Shown here piece by piece: positions 23,554-32,613 of a stretch of DNA of 64,000 bases. The notes beneath the pieces are model-generated. The model made no database searches, was not told where the DNA came from, and was given only the letters and a program-made list of their open reading frames with translations. The translations under genes and the position numbers were made by a program. The stretch is taken from NCBI GenBank assembly GCA_013306675.1, contig JABLUY010000026.1:1-64000 (forward strand), given 5' to 3'. The DNA comes from Thraustochytrium sp. TN22. Lineage: Eukaryota > Sar > Bigyra > Thraustochytrida > Thraustochytriidae. Each line of letters starts with the position of its first letter. Position 1 is the stretch's first letter.

Positions 23554-23991
23554 GGTGGCAGGCAAGGCACACGCGCCTGGTGCGAAATTGGGTTTTCGCC
23601 TCTGGCACTGCAGGCCTTCTGTTTATTTCTGAACAATACCATACCACCCACGAAAACTCGTTGCTATCTTTCCCTGCTCATTTCAAGTTGGGCGCGAGCA
23701 GTATCCAAGTCGCGCCCGGACATGCATGCAGGCAGCTGATTGGAGCAGCTCTTCGCAGCTTTCGGCGCGGGAACTGCGAAGCAGACACAGGAGAGAATTT
23801 GTAGTGGGTGGATCCAGGAACTCTCGCAGCCAAGGAGACAAACTGTGATTCCAACGCGCGTGCCTTTCGTCGATGCCTCATGTTGAAGTCTTCGTGCCAA
23901 AACTTCCTGCGCCTCAAGTGCAATTTATTCATAACAGCAGAAAGGGGCTTGTCCTTCCTCGGGACCCCCGCCTCCTCCGCTTCAAATACAG
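23554..23991. other. 3' UTRs of convergent genes
   Basis: About 0.44 kb of lower GC content than the flanking genes. No gene seen. Confidence 0.5.
23924..23929 (-). terminator. Possible poly(A) signal AATAAA of the methyltransferase gene
   Basis: AATAAA on the minus strand lies 63 nt past the stop codon, a typical distance. Motif-only evidence. Confidence 0.5.
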
Positions 23992-24648
23992 TTACTCCTG
24001 GCGGTCCAAGATGAAGAAGTTGATGGGAAAGGTCTCGTCGATGCTCTCAATCAGCATCTCGCCTGGCTTAGATGCAACAATGTGACATCCAAAGGGCTCC
24101 GCCCAGGTCTCCAGCTTTGCCGCCGGGACGTCGCTCTCATACTCGGCAACGAAGAGATGCCCACCCGGTCGGAGAGAACTGCAAAGACGGCCAAACACTG
24201 AGCCCGGGTCCTTCAAAAAGTAGGCGACGAAGCAAATCAGGGCGAGGTCGATTTTGCCTTCGAAGGCGTCCAGCTCTGCGCCTTGTGTTTGGGGGTCCAG
24301 CTCGAGAAAGGTCACCTTATCTTGGATGTCCTCAGCAAGCGCGCGCTGGCGGGCCAGCTCCAGCATACTCTTAGATGGGTCTAGTCCGCAGCTCCCCGGG
24401 GCGAGCGCGGCCCCGAGGCTGCAGAGCAGACGGCCCGGCCCGCAGCCAAAGTCCAGCGCCACGAGGCCGTCGTCGTGCTGCGCCGGCCACCAAGCCTGCG
24501 ACTTGAGCAGGTCCAGCACCTCCGCGTTGATCCGGATGCCTTCGGCGTCCTGGTCATACTCTTCCGCCCTGCCATCGGCGTAGACATCCTCTGAGCTCTT
24601 CACGTCGGCCATGGCCGGCACCTCGTGATCTGACTTTGACGAAGCCAT
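23992..24648 (-). CDS. Class I SAM-dependent methyltransferase
   Basis: A 218-residue protein from the ATG at 24646-24648. It has a Rossmann-type methyltransferase core: motif I ALDFGCGPGRLLCSLG (residues ~63-78), the acidic ribose-binding position in GLDPSKSMLELARQ, a motif IV-like region DLALICFVAYFLKD, and RPGGHLFVAEYES before the last strands. Its size fits a single-domain small-molecule methyltransferase. A next in-frame Met (MADVKSSEDVY) could be the real start. Substrate cannot be inferred. It lies downstream of eIF3b on the same strand. Confidence 0.75.
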   Translation of the reverse strand: MASSKSDHEVPAMADVKSSEDVYADGRAEEYDQDAEGIRINAEVLDLLKSQAWWPAQHDDGLVALDFGCGPGRLLCSLGAALAPGSCGLDPSKSMLELARQRALAEDIQDKVTFLELDPQTQGAELDAFEGKIDLALICFVAYFLKDPGSVFGRLCSSLRPGGHLFVAEYESDVPAAKLETWAEPFGCHIVASKPGEMLIESIDETFPINFFILDRQE

Positions 24649-25093
24649 CCTCCAAGCCGCACTGACGACGAGTCCGCGAGCAAGTCCACGCGCACCCTCG
24701 CTGCGCTAGTGCCCGAGCCTGCCAGCGTCGTCTGTGCGACGTTCGCGTCGTCGGCGTCCTCCACTGCACCGTGACTGCTCGTGCCGTGTTGCGCGCTTTG
24801 GATCCTGTTGAGCGCGACCTTCGGACCTTGATGACGGTAACGTAAGTTACCAGACGTGTGAGCCTGTATTATACAAGTCACGGTCTGGACTGTCTTGGGT
24901 GAGCTTGACGAAGACACGGGTCTACGACTCGCCCTCGCGCTGGTGGGTGAAGCCACCTTTGTAGAACGTCGTCGTCGCGTAGTAGGACATCGTGCGTGCT
25001 GCAGCACTGTCTACTTGGCCAAACGAAGCCTCTCGTTCCCTCCGCATGACTCGGAATGAACCTACATAGAATTGAAGGTAAAGCATGAATCGG
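24649..25093. other. Spacer upstream of the methyltransferase gene
   Basis: About 0.44 kb of moderate GC content. It should contain the methyltransferase promoter. No gene seen. Confidence 0.45.
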
Positions 25094-25345
25094 AAGGAGA
25101 AAAGCAAAGCACAAGCATCACGATGGATGAGGCACAGGCTAAGAGAGAGGACACACGGCTCAACCTTCTCGCCGATGGAAAACCTCCTCGGTGGTGTCAG
25201 GACAAGATTCGAGGGGACTCGAAAGGAGAAAAGAAAAAGCACGAGCATCTCGATGGACAAGGCACAAGCTGAAAGAGAGGTCACGCTTAGTTAGAGCGGC
25301 TCAACCTTCTCGCTGATGAAGACCTCCTCGGTGGTGTCAATGACG
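25094..25345. repeat. ~130-bp imperfect tandem duplication of the eIF3b 3' end
   Basis: A ~130-bp segment occurs twice in direct orientation (about 25094-25223 and 25224-25345). Shared blocks include GGAGAAAAG, AGCAT.(A/T)CGATGGA, AGAGAGAGG, CGGCTCAACCTTCTCGC and CCTCCTCGGTGGTGTCA. In the right-hand copy the last two blocks are the final codons of eIF3b (TTEEVF..EKVEPL, stop at 25291). The left copy is a decayed version outside the gene. An 11-nt indel near the stop changes the spacing from 130 to 141. Confidence 0.85.
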
Positions 25346-27396
25346 TCATAGCCCTCGTCGGACTCGGGCGGCACGAGGCCGAGGCGCTGGCGCTCCTGCT
25401 CGAGCTCGAGGTACTCCTGGTGGCGAGCCTCGCAGAGGTCGCGGAACTCCTGGAGCGCAGCGATCTTCTCCTTGTTGGCGGCGGCCTCGAGGCGCTTGCG
25501 GCGGACCTCGTCATCCTTGCTGAAGCGAGCCATGTAGCCCTTGAGGCCGCGCTCGACCTTGGCGATCTCGTCGGCGTCGAGGGTGGTCTTGGGGCGCGGG
25601 CGCCAGAGGAACTGATAGAAGAGCTCCATCTTCTCCTTGCGGAGGGAATCACCCTGGAAGCTCCAGAGGTTGTAGCCATTCTCGAGCTGGTACTTCATGG
25701 CGACGGAGCCGAACATGGGCTGCGTAACAATGGTAGCGACGATGCGGCCGGAGGGATCCCAGGAGATCTCGTTGCACATAAAGTGCTCCTCGGCGGCGGT
25801 CATGACCTCCTCGTCAACGTCCCAGAACTCGATCTCGCCGGAAATGGCGTTGCCGGCGAAGACGACGTTGTTGCCCGCCGGCGACCAGTGCAGGACGTTG
25901 AAGGGCTTATTCGCCAAGTTGTACAGGAGCTCGAGCTTGTTGCCGCCCTGAACGGCGCCAGCAGTAAAGAAGGAGATGCCGAGACGGTGCTGGTTCTCGC
26001 CGTGCACGACGCCGAAGCGCTCCCGGTTGGGCTCCCAGGAGAAGTGCTCGACCATGTCGGTCATGTGCAGCATCTCGTTGGGAATGTTGGCGTCGCGCAT
26101 GCGGAAGATCTCAAAGTTGGTGAAGGTGGTCTTGCCGCTCTTGGTGTGGCGCAGCACCTGCGCGCAGAGGAAGTCGCCGGCGTTCTGCCAGTGCAGCTTG
26201 ACCTCGCGAACGTTGAAGAGGTTCTTGGATCTCCTCTCCTCGCGCGTCTCAGGGTCGAGCAGAACGACACGCGCCGGGAAGTTCCCGTCCTCGGGCGCCC
26301 AGTAGGCAATAATGTTGTCGCTGGGCGACCAATGGAACTCGCGAATGGACTTGGCCTTGATGGGCTTCTTCTCCAGCAGGCGGCCGGAGGAAGACTCGAA
26401 GACACTGATGCCGTCGCGGATCTGGCGGGCGAAGTAGTTACCGTCGGAGCTCCACTTCATCACCGGCCAGACGGCCGGCTCGCCGTCAGGCTGCTTGTCC
26501 ACCTTGAAGCACTTGATCTCCTTGCCGGTGCGAACGTTCCAGAGAATGAGCGCGCGCGCGTTGCGGTTGTCGTCCACACCGTTCCACGTGAGCAGGTAGC
26601 GCTCGTCCGGAGAGAAGAGCAGGTGCTGCACGCCCGGGTGCGCAAAGCGGCGCACGCGCTCGAACTCGTCGCCGCCCCAGAGCACAATGCCCTGCCGGTG
26701 GAAGGTCGCCAGGTACGAGCCCAGCGGCGACCACGCCGTGTACATCTCGCACCAGATCTTGCCATTCTGGCGCTCGCGCTCGCCGTCGTACGCGAGCGTC
26801 GCCTGCGCCTTCATGATGGCGTTCTCGCACCAGTAGATCTCCGTGTTGTTGCCGTGGCGCAGCAGGTACTGATCACGCAGCGCCGGGTGCTGCATCCACG
26901 CCTTGAGGTCCGGCGTTGCCTTGTACTCGGGCAGCTCCGGCTCCTGGTAATCCTCCGGCCACGTCGCGTACTTCTCCAGGTCCGTGTAGGGAAACAGCTT
27001 GAGCGTGTGCTTGGCGTCAAGCTTGAGGTTATCCAGCATCTTGAGCGCCTGCAGCGCCGCGTCCACGGACTCGTACGCCAGAAACGCAAAACCCAGCGTC
27101 TTGTTGTCCTTGTCCGTCGGCATGTACAGGCCGTCCTCCTGCAGCTCGCCCACCTTGCCGGTCAGCAGCTTGCGGATCACCGCCTCCAGCTTGTCGTGCT
27201 TCTCCTGGGGCACGCCCTTGGGGAGGTTCTCCACCACCACGACCTTCTCGAAGTTCTTCTTCAGGTCCGCGCCCTCGCCCTCCTCCTCCTCGAACACGCG
27301 GTCCGTGTCCACATCGCCCTCGCTGATGTAGTCCTCCAGCAGGTCCAGCTCGTCGAGCTCCACGTCCAGGTTCGAGTAGTCGAAGTCGAGCGGCAT
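25291..27396 (-). CDS. EIF3B: Eukaryotic translation initiation factor 3 subunit B (PRT1)
   Basis: A 701-residue protein from the ATG at 27394-27396 (MPLDFDYSNLDVELDELDLL); the frame is open upstream through polyAla but the acidic MPLDFDYSN start is typical. Residues ~50-140 are the RRM (KVVVVENLPKGVPQEKHDKL, then GFAFLAYESVDAALQAL). From ~160 onward is the WD40-type propeller, e.g. WCEMYTAWSPLGSYLATFHR and LWSFQGDSLRKE near the end. The C-terminal helical part ends TTEEVFISEKVEPL. eIF3b is a scaffold of the eIF3 complex on the 40S subunit. Single exon, usual length for the family. Confidence 0.95.
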   Translation of the reverse strand: MPLDFDYSNLDVELDELDLLEDYISEGDVDTDRVFEEEEGEGADLKKNFEKVVVVENLPKGVPQEKHDKLEAVIRKLLTGKVGELQEDGLYMPTDKDNKTLGFAFLAYESVDAALQALKMLDNLKLDAKHTLKLFPYTDLEKYATWPEDYQEPELPEYKATPDLKAWMQHPALRDQYLLRHGNNTEIYWCENAIMKAQATLAYDGERERQNGKIWCEMYTAWSPLGSYLATFHRQGIVLWGGDEFERVRRFAHPGVQHLLFSPDERYLLTWNGVDDNRNARALILWNVRTGKEIKCFKVDKQPDGEPAVWPVMKWSSDGNYFARQIRDGISVFESSSGRLLEKKPIKAKSIREFHWSPSDNIIAYWAPEDGNFPARVVLLDPETREERRSKNLFNVREVKLHWQNAGDFLCAQVLRHTKSGKTTFTNFEIFRMRDANIPNEMLHMTDMVEHFSWEPNRERFGVVHGENQHRLGISFFTAGAVQGGNKLELLYNLANKPFNVLHWSPAGNNVVFAGNAISGEIEFWDVDEEVMTAAEEHFMCNEISWDPSGRIVATIVTQPMFGSVAMKYQLENGYNLWSFQGDSLRKEKMELFYQFLWRPRPKTTLDADEIAKVERGLKGYMARFSKDDEVRRKRLEAAANKEKIAALQEFRDLCEARHQEYLELEQERQRLGLVPPESDEGYDVIDTTEEVFISEKVEPL

Positions 27397-27437
27397 CCTG
27401 CCGACGACCGAGCGCGCCTCCGCGCGCCGCTCCTCCT

Positions 27438-27468
<31 letters not shown>

Positions 27469-27815
27469 TGCCGCCGCCGCCCGCGCGCCAGCCAAGCCCT
27501 GCCCGCGCCGCCGATTTGAACGCGACTCGCCGATTCTAGCGAGCTTCGTGGCCGCCCATCCACTGGTCGCCTCGCCACCGAAGTTACGGGTTTCGCGCAA
27601 ACCAGTCAATTCAGGAGAGTAGGTTTGGTCGCAAGCTTACGGGCCAGGGTCCGGCGCTCGGCCGCGCCGGAGTCTGCAATCGTTAGGAGGGACTCGGAGG
27701 AAGGATCGGATGATCTGACGACAGGAGAAGTGGCGAGAAGACCTTGTACGTGAACCAAATCAGCATCCGGAGGCTCGGGTGAGTATGGTGCTACTCCCGA
27801 GGTGGCCTCTTTACG
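27397..27815. other. Promoter region of eIF3b
   Basis: About 0.42 kb. Its right part is the 3' flank of the next minus-strand gene, so promoter and terminator functions share this space. A CTAGCTAG run lies near 27818. Confidence 0.45.
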
Positions 27816-28105
27816 CTAGCTAGGCCTTAGAGGGCTCTCTTCTTCGTGGCAGGGCTGGCATGTATAGTTCTCCGACACGATGACCTTTTCAATCGCGATC
27901 GTCTCCGTGCCGGCGATCGGCACATCGGGGTAAAGCTGACGTTTGCGGCGCTCCCCCTTCTTTGCCTTTGGCCTGCTGTTGAGACGGCTCACCACTTTGC
28001 GCACCTCACTCACTGTCAATGTCGGCCAGTCGACTCGGGCTTGCAGTGCGCTGCAGTACAGCTCGTAGTGGAGGCGAGAAGCAACGAGGGGTGCTGCTTG
28101 CCCTT
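27816..28105 (-). other. Coding-like continuation in another frame of the next gene
   Basis: On the minus strand a frame shifted relative to the 28016-29209 ORF reads LVASRLHYELYCSALQARVD, then WPTLTVSEVRKVVSRLNSRP, and ends at a TAG at 27816-27818. It contains a CQPC motif. It overlaps the last ~85 nt of the ORF, where the ORF itself reads poorly. The simplest reading is that the gene's last exon is in this frame, entered by a small intron or a sequence error near 28100. Candidate 26-30-nt introns (GTGTGA or GTGAGC to GCAAG or CAG) exist but are much shorter than the proven introns here. Confidence 0.35.
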
Positions 28106-29209
28106 GTCCTCCCGCTCACACACTTCGACGATAAGTTTATCGTGGCCCGCACGGCGGGCGAATCTGATCCTGAAGTGCGACGGATCGAACCTGAATTCCT
28201 TCGCCAAGTTGTACTCTTTGTGCGTCGCCTTGCCGTTGCGCTCGGTGATGTACTCGCTCGACGCGATGAAATTGCGAGCCGTGCGAGCCGCAAAGGTGAG
28301 CAGGTCCGCCCGCGGCGGCGTTGGGACCGGCCATTCCCGCCCCTTGGGCTTCCTGGGCTTCTCAGCCGCAGCAGCGAGCGCCTTCCTTCCGTCGACATGC
28401 TCGCCCGCTGTCGTGAGTACAGCCGTGCTCGTCGCATCGCTCGGTGCACGACGACCACCAGCCGTAGACACCCCGTCCGTCCTCCCTTGGCCTGGGTTGG
28501 CCATGGCGCTCGTCGAGTCTGAGCTCGTCGCTTCGTGCGCCACTCTAGTACTTGGAACCTCCGTCCACGTCCACTTGGAACCTCCGTCCACGTCCACGTC
28601 CATGCCCTCGATGTCATCGGCACCGCTGCGCGAGGCTCGATCGGTTGCTTCGGGGTCCTCCATGTCCTCTGTGTGAGCGACGGTGTTCTTTCCGCAAACG
28701 CGGTCCACGAGAACCACTTCGTCATTGGCCTGCGGGGCGTCGACGTCGCGGAAGGTGCCGAGCGGCGCCTGGACTGCGCCACCAGCACCCGACGGTGTTT
28801 GGCCAGCAGATGGTAGCGATGCCTTCCGCATCTGAGACAAGATCTGCGCCCTCTTGGTGCGGAACGTGTAGCGCAGCTGACCAAAGGAGGAGGAATTGTT
28901 GAAAATCCCGCACAGCCCGAGGCGCGCCTGCATTGCGTCAGGAATCTCTGTTCCTCCGCGAAAGCTCTCGCCGTCCATTTCGTCCGGCTTGCTGTCCTCC
29001 TCCTTCCCTTCATCATCAGCTCCATCATCACGGTCTTTCTTCTCCGCGAGCTCCTTTGAGTCATCCGACTTGTGCTGCTGCGGGTTCATGCAAGTCAGCG
29101 CCCTTCCTTGCACGTCCAGCTCATATGTCACAGCCAGGCTCACGAGAGAGTACTTGTACGCGGTAAGGCGCCAGAACCCATCCCACGAGAGTGGGTCGGT
29201 CTTGTCCAT
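28016..29209 (-). CDS. Unrecognised protein with conserved-looking ends
   Basis: A 397-residue ORF from the ATG at 29207-29209 (MDKTDPLSWDGFWRLTAYKY). The N-terminus looks globular and aromatic. Residues ~50-85 are acidic and charged, the middle is low complexity, and the C-terminal third (about NFIASSEYITERNGKATHKE, then FRFDPSHFRIRFARRAGHD) looks globular. Two oddities: the same frame is open upstream past a single TGA (see 29255-29446), and the C-terminus seems to continue in another frame (27816-28105). A 24-bp direct repeat (TTGGAACCTCCGTCCACGTC, ~28552-28600) lies inside it. Function unknown; exon boundaries uncertain. Confidence 0.5.
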   Translation of the reverse strand: MDKTDPLSWDGFWRLTAYKYSLVSLAVTYELDVQGRALTCMNPQQHKSDDSKELAEKKDRDDGADDEGKEEDSKPDEMDGESFRGGTEIPDAMQARLGLCGIFNNSSSFGQLRYTFRTKRAQILSQMRKASLPSAGQTPSGAGGAVQAPLGTFRDVDAPQANDEVVLVDRVCGKNTVAHTEDMEDPEATDRASRSGADDIEGMDVDVDGGSKWTWTEVPSTRVAHEATSSDSTSAMANPGQGRTDGVSTAGGRRAPSDATSTAVLTTAGEHVDGRKALAAAAEKPRKPKGREWPVPTPPRADLLTFAARTARNFIASSEYITERNGKATHKEYNLAKEFRFDPSHFRIRFARRAGHDKLIVEVCEREDKGKQHPSLLLASTTSCTAAHCKPESTGRH

Positions 29210-29254
29210 GGCTGCGTCAGACCGTGGACAGGCCTCGAAGCAAAGCTCGTTCTG

Positions 29255-29446
29255 TCACGGAATCTCCTTCTCCATCACCTTCTCGAGCGGACCGAGCGAC
29301 TCCTGCATGGCTGCCATCTTGACCTTGTCCACGTCAACGAGCTGGACGCAGCTGTTGAGGACGCCGCCGTCGTGGCAGAGGGCGAGGAAGAGCTCGCGAG
29401 CGCACTGTCGTTCGTACAGTGATTCTTGTACGCACGGCACGGGCGC
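29255..29446 (-). other. Coding-like block upstream of the unknown gene, ends in TGA
   Basis: A minus-strand block reads CARELFLALCHDGGVLNSC, then VQLVDVDKVKMAAMQESLGP and LEKVMEKEIP, followed by TGA at 29257-29255. After the TGA the same frame continues QNELCFEACPRSDAA straight into the ATG of the 28016-29209 ORF. It may be the last exon of a separate small gene, an exon of the downstream gene, or part of it with the TGA bypassed. No ATG precedes it in frame; a possible acceptor (ACGACAG) lies just before CARELF. Confidence 0.3.
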
Positions 29447-29457
29447 AAGACATTTCG

Positions 29458-29463
29458 TTTATT
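29458..29463 (-). terminator. Possible poly(A) signal AATAAA of BBS2
   Basis: AATAAA on the minus strand lies about 204 nt past the BBS2 stop. Motif-only evidence. Confidence 0.45.
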
Positions 29464-29666
29464 TTATGTTGCGTGCTCTCATACGACAGTGAGACTCCAA
29501 GTCTCGTTCGTGCGCTCACGTTCCATTTTCCACTCAAGCCAGCGCCATGCAAGATCGTGGCTTCCCACCCACTGCAGGTGCCAGACAGTGCCAGACCGGC
29601 GCCAGACCGGTGCCAGCAACAAGCACCCCTTGTTCTCGGTAGGACGATGCCAGCGGTGAGCGTCAG

Positions 29667-32042
29667 TCAGGAAGACATGGAGGTGATGGCGTGGAAGAGC
29701 GCCGGGATGCTGTTTGCCTTGATGGCCTTGCGGCAGGCGGCCACAACGGCAGCCTGTGCGGAGCCAACTCGGACGCCGGCGGCGTGCTGAATGATGCTGT
29801 TGACCTCGCGAAGCGCGGCGAGGAGCTCGGTCTGGTTGTTCGCGCGCTTCGTGTATTCGCCGACGAGTTGCAGGTTGACGGTGGTGAGGTCCTGGTAAGT
29901 GGAAGAGAGGTTTGTGACGTCCTGCAGGACGCGCGCGTCCTCAGCGCGCACGATGAGGCTTTTGATATAGGTGGACTCATCCGCCATCTCCGCGTGAAGA
30001 CGCTGCCGCAGGCCGCGCAGTTCCTCGACGCGACCCATGAGGTTCTCCAGGCGGCGCAGGACCTCGGGGTAGTCGAGGCACGCCTCGAGGCGAGTCACCT
30101 CAAGACGGCGTGCGAGTGCTTGCGCCACGTCTGCGGCGAGCTCGAGGCTGTCGCAAGTCAGCTCCACGCGCACGCCGTCGCTGGCGTCCTCCGAGGCGCG
30201 CAGGCGCAGCGTCGAGTCATTGCGAAGGCTGATGAGCCGCAGGTCAAGGTCCACGCCGCCTTGGAGCTGGCCGTCGATGCCCGGGACACCCTCGCACAGT
30301 AGACCACGCAGTGCGTCTTGGAATGCCGTCAGGGAAAGCTGCCGTAGCAAGAAGACGGCCGTGCCAGCGTTGCTTTTGGGCCCAGACGCCGCCGGTGATG
30401 GCGCGAACATAGCGAACTTGCGGAGCGGCTGCTCGAGCTCGAAGACGTGCAGGTACTCGGCAGCGCCGCGGGCGGACACCATGGCCTGCACACGGAGAGT
30501 GGTGCCCAAGTTCTTGGCGGGGCGCAGCGGCACGACGAGGGTGTTCGAAGGGACGCCCGAGGAGACCTCGCTGAGCACACACTCGCCTGTCTCGAAGACG
30601 CCGGCGTCGAGCGCGAAAACAACGACTTCTTGTACGACGCAGCCCTCAGTTGGCGTCTCCACGACCAGGTCGAGACAGCGTTTCGCGGCGTTCTGCCGGA
30701 GTGAGACCTCGACGCGGGTGTCGGTGGGAATGGCACCGGCCGCCTCGTGCGAGTCGCCAGCCTGCGCATGGCGCAGGTTTTTCTCTAGGGAGCGCAGCTC
30801 CATGTTCTTGAAGGTGAGCGCCTCCTGCAGCGAGGCGAGCTCCTTGGAGCGCGGCGCCGCGGCGCTGCCGAGTCGCCTGGCCCCGCGCGCGGCGCGGCCC
30901 TCCTGGTCCTCGTCATCGTCCTTGAGGCCGGCGCCGTCCACTTCGGGGCCTTCGCCGCGCAGCGCGCGCAGGACCTGGTCGCCCGAGAAGCGCGCGCCAG
31001 CGAGTGCATCCATCGGGTCTGTGCTGGACGCGTCCACGTCGCCGTAAGCGCTGCTCCGCGCGGCCGCGGCGGCCGCCGCGGTGCTGGCGGAGTCGTAGCC
31101 GCGCACCTCGCCGTTCAGGGTGCAGCAGATCAGCTCGTCGGCGCCCGTGCCGCGAAAGTCGCCCTTGAAGAGCGCGGTGATGGGCGACGACAGCGTCTCG
31201 CGCCACACAACCTCGCCATCCTCGTGGCGGCGCGCTTCAAGCTTGCCATTGGACCAGCCAGAGATCACCTCATCAATGCCGTCGCCGTCAATGTCAAAGG
31301 ACACGAGCGCCTGCACGGCGTCCTTGGCCTTGACGCGCCACACGCGGACGTTGCCGTCGTAGACGCCGATGGTACCGTTGGCGAGACCGTAGGCGAAGCG
31401 CGAGCCGCTGCTGTGCGCCTGCGACATCCCCACGGCGCACAGGTGCGTGACGGCCTCGGTCTCGGTGACCTCAAAGAGACTCTGCTCGCTCTGGAATGCA
31501 CGGATCTCGAAGTCATCGCTGCCCACCACGAGCTCGTCTAGGCCGTCACGATCCACGTCTGCGAGGACCATGGACGAGACACGACCGCCCACGACGGTCC
31601 AGAACTGTTCCGTGCCGGTCTCGTCAAAGCCCTGGAGCGAGCAGTCGCCGCCTACGAAGACCATGCTGCGCCGCTGCTTGTGCAATCGGCCAAAGCCGAG
31701 CGAGCGGACACCCTCTGGAATCTCCGCGTAGAAGCGGTCCGCATTCTCATGTACATCGTACGCGAGCAAGCTGCTGGAGGAGCCCACGAGCAGCACGTCT
31801 CGCGGCTCGCCCTCAAAGCGCCCGCACGCCAGCGCGCTCACCTCCCGTCCCAAGTTCAGGTACCTCGGCTGGTCCGTCGCGGTCAGCAGCAGCACACGGT
31901 TGCCGCTCGTCGCGACGGCCAGCGCCAGCGCCGCGCCCTTGCCCTCTGCTTTGTCTTGGCCCTCGCCATTGAAGCGTCCCAGGCACACCAGCCCGGGCTT
32001 GATGCTCGTGTCGAGCGCGGTCTTGAAGCTCGGCGCCAGCAT
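29667..32042 (-). CDS. BBS2: BBSome subunit BBS2
   Basis: A 791-residue protein from the ATG at 32040-32042 ([20 protein letters not shown]); the upstream open frame is low complexity. It matches BBS2 throughout: [20 protein letters not shown], then [70 protein letters not shown] and [16 protein letters not shown]. These form the N-terminal beta-propeller. A GAE-like and helical C-terminal part follows. Human BBS2 is 721 residues; the extra ~70 lie mainly in a charged insert near residues 330-420. The BBSome sorts membrane proteins in cilia and flagella. Divergent from the amine oxidase gene. Confidence 0.93.
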   Translation of the reverse strand: MLAPSFKTALDTSIKPGLVCLGRFNGEGQDKAEGKGAALALAVATSGNRVLLLTATDQPRYLNLGREVSALACGRFEGEPRDVLLVGSSSSLLAYDVHENADRFYAEIPEGVRSLGFGRLHKQRRSMVFVGGDCSLQGFDETGTEQFWTVVGGRVSSMVLADVDRDGLDELVVGSDDFEIRAFQSEQSLFEVTETEAVTHLCAVGMSQAHSSGSRFAYGLANGTIGVYDGNVRVWRVKAKDAVQALVSFDIDGDGIDEVISGWSNGKLEARRHEDGEVVWRETLSSPITALFKGDFRGTGADELICCTLNGEVRGYDSASTAAAAAAARSSAYGDVDASSTDPMDALAGARFSGDQVLRALRGEGPEVDGAGLKDDDEDQEGRAARGARRLGSAAAPRSKELASLQEALTFKNMELRSLEKNLRHAQAGDSHEAAGAIPTDTRVEVSLRQNAAKRCLDLVVETPTEGCVVQEVVVFALDAGVFETGECVLSEVSSGVPSNTLVVPLRPAKNLGTTLRVQAMVSARGAAEYLHVFELEQPLRKFAMFAPSPAASGPKSNAGTAVFLLRQLSLTAFQDALRGLLCEGVPGIDGQLQGGVDLDLRLISLRNDSTLRLRASEDASDGVRVELTCDSLELAADVAQALARRLEVTRLEACLDYPEVLRRLENLMGRVEELRGLRQRLHAEMADESTYIKSLIVRAEDARVLQDVTNLSSTYQDLTTVNLQLVGEYTKRANNQTELLAALREVNSIIQHAAGVRVGSAQAAVVAACRKAIKANSIPALFHAITSMSS

Positions 32043-32475
32043 CGCCTTGCACGCGTGCGAGCGTGCGGGCGCGTGGGCAGGAGGGCAGCCGCAGCTGCGC
32101 CCTGACTGAGTGCCTGCCTGCCTGCCTCTCCGTCGCTGGCCGCCCGCGGTTTTGGCGGAGTCCGACTCGGCGGGCTCCGAGTCCGAGTCCGAGTTCGAGT
32201 CCGAGTCCTCCCGGCGTGCCGTTGGGCCCCGCGGAGGGGCACGCTGGGCCGCGCCCCTGCGGCGCCTCCCCGCGCGCAGCAGGGCCCCGGGCGCCGCCGC
32301 TCGAGCAGACACCCACCCTGCCCCCGCGCGCGGGAGTGGCGGCGCCACACGTGCAGAGCAAGATCAAGTCCGCGACGGCGAGGGCTCGCGGCGGAGCCCG
32401 TCGCAGGGGGCGGCCGTGTCGGCAGCGACGCACGACTGCCCTGCCGCCTCGAGCTGAAAACAGCTCAGCAGCAGC

Positions 32476-32526
<51 letters not shown>

Positions 32527-32613
32527 GCGGGCCGCGAGCGACCCGGAGGTGGTCGCCGGGTACGAGGCGCCGGGCGCACAGAAAAGCGAGGCTTGGCGTG
32601 CGCAGTTGACAAG
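32043..32613. other. Divergent promoter region BBS2 / amine oxidase
   Basis: About 0.57 kb. It holds a GAGTCC-type run (about 32172-32212) and the CAG tract at 32478-32525 in the leader of the oxidase gene. No separate gene. Confidence 0.55.
32478..32525 (+). repeat. (CAG)16 microsatellite in the 5' leader
   Basis: Sixteen perfect CAG units about 90 nt upstream of the ATG of the amine oxidase gene. The frame through it is open but has no ATG before 32614, so it is probably untranslated. Confidence 0.95.
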
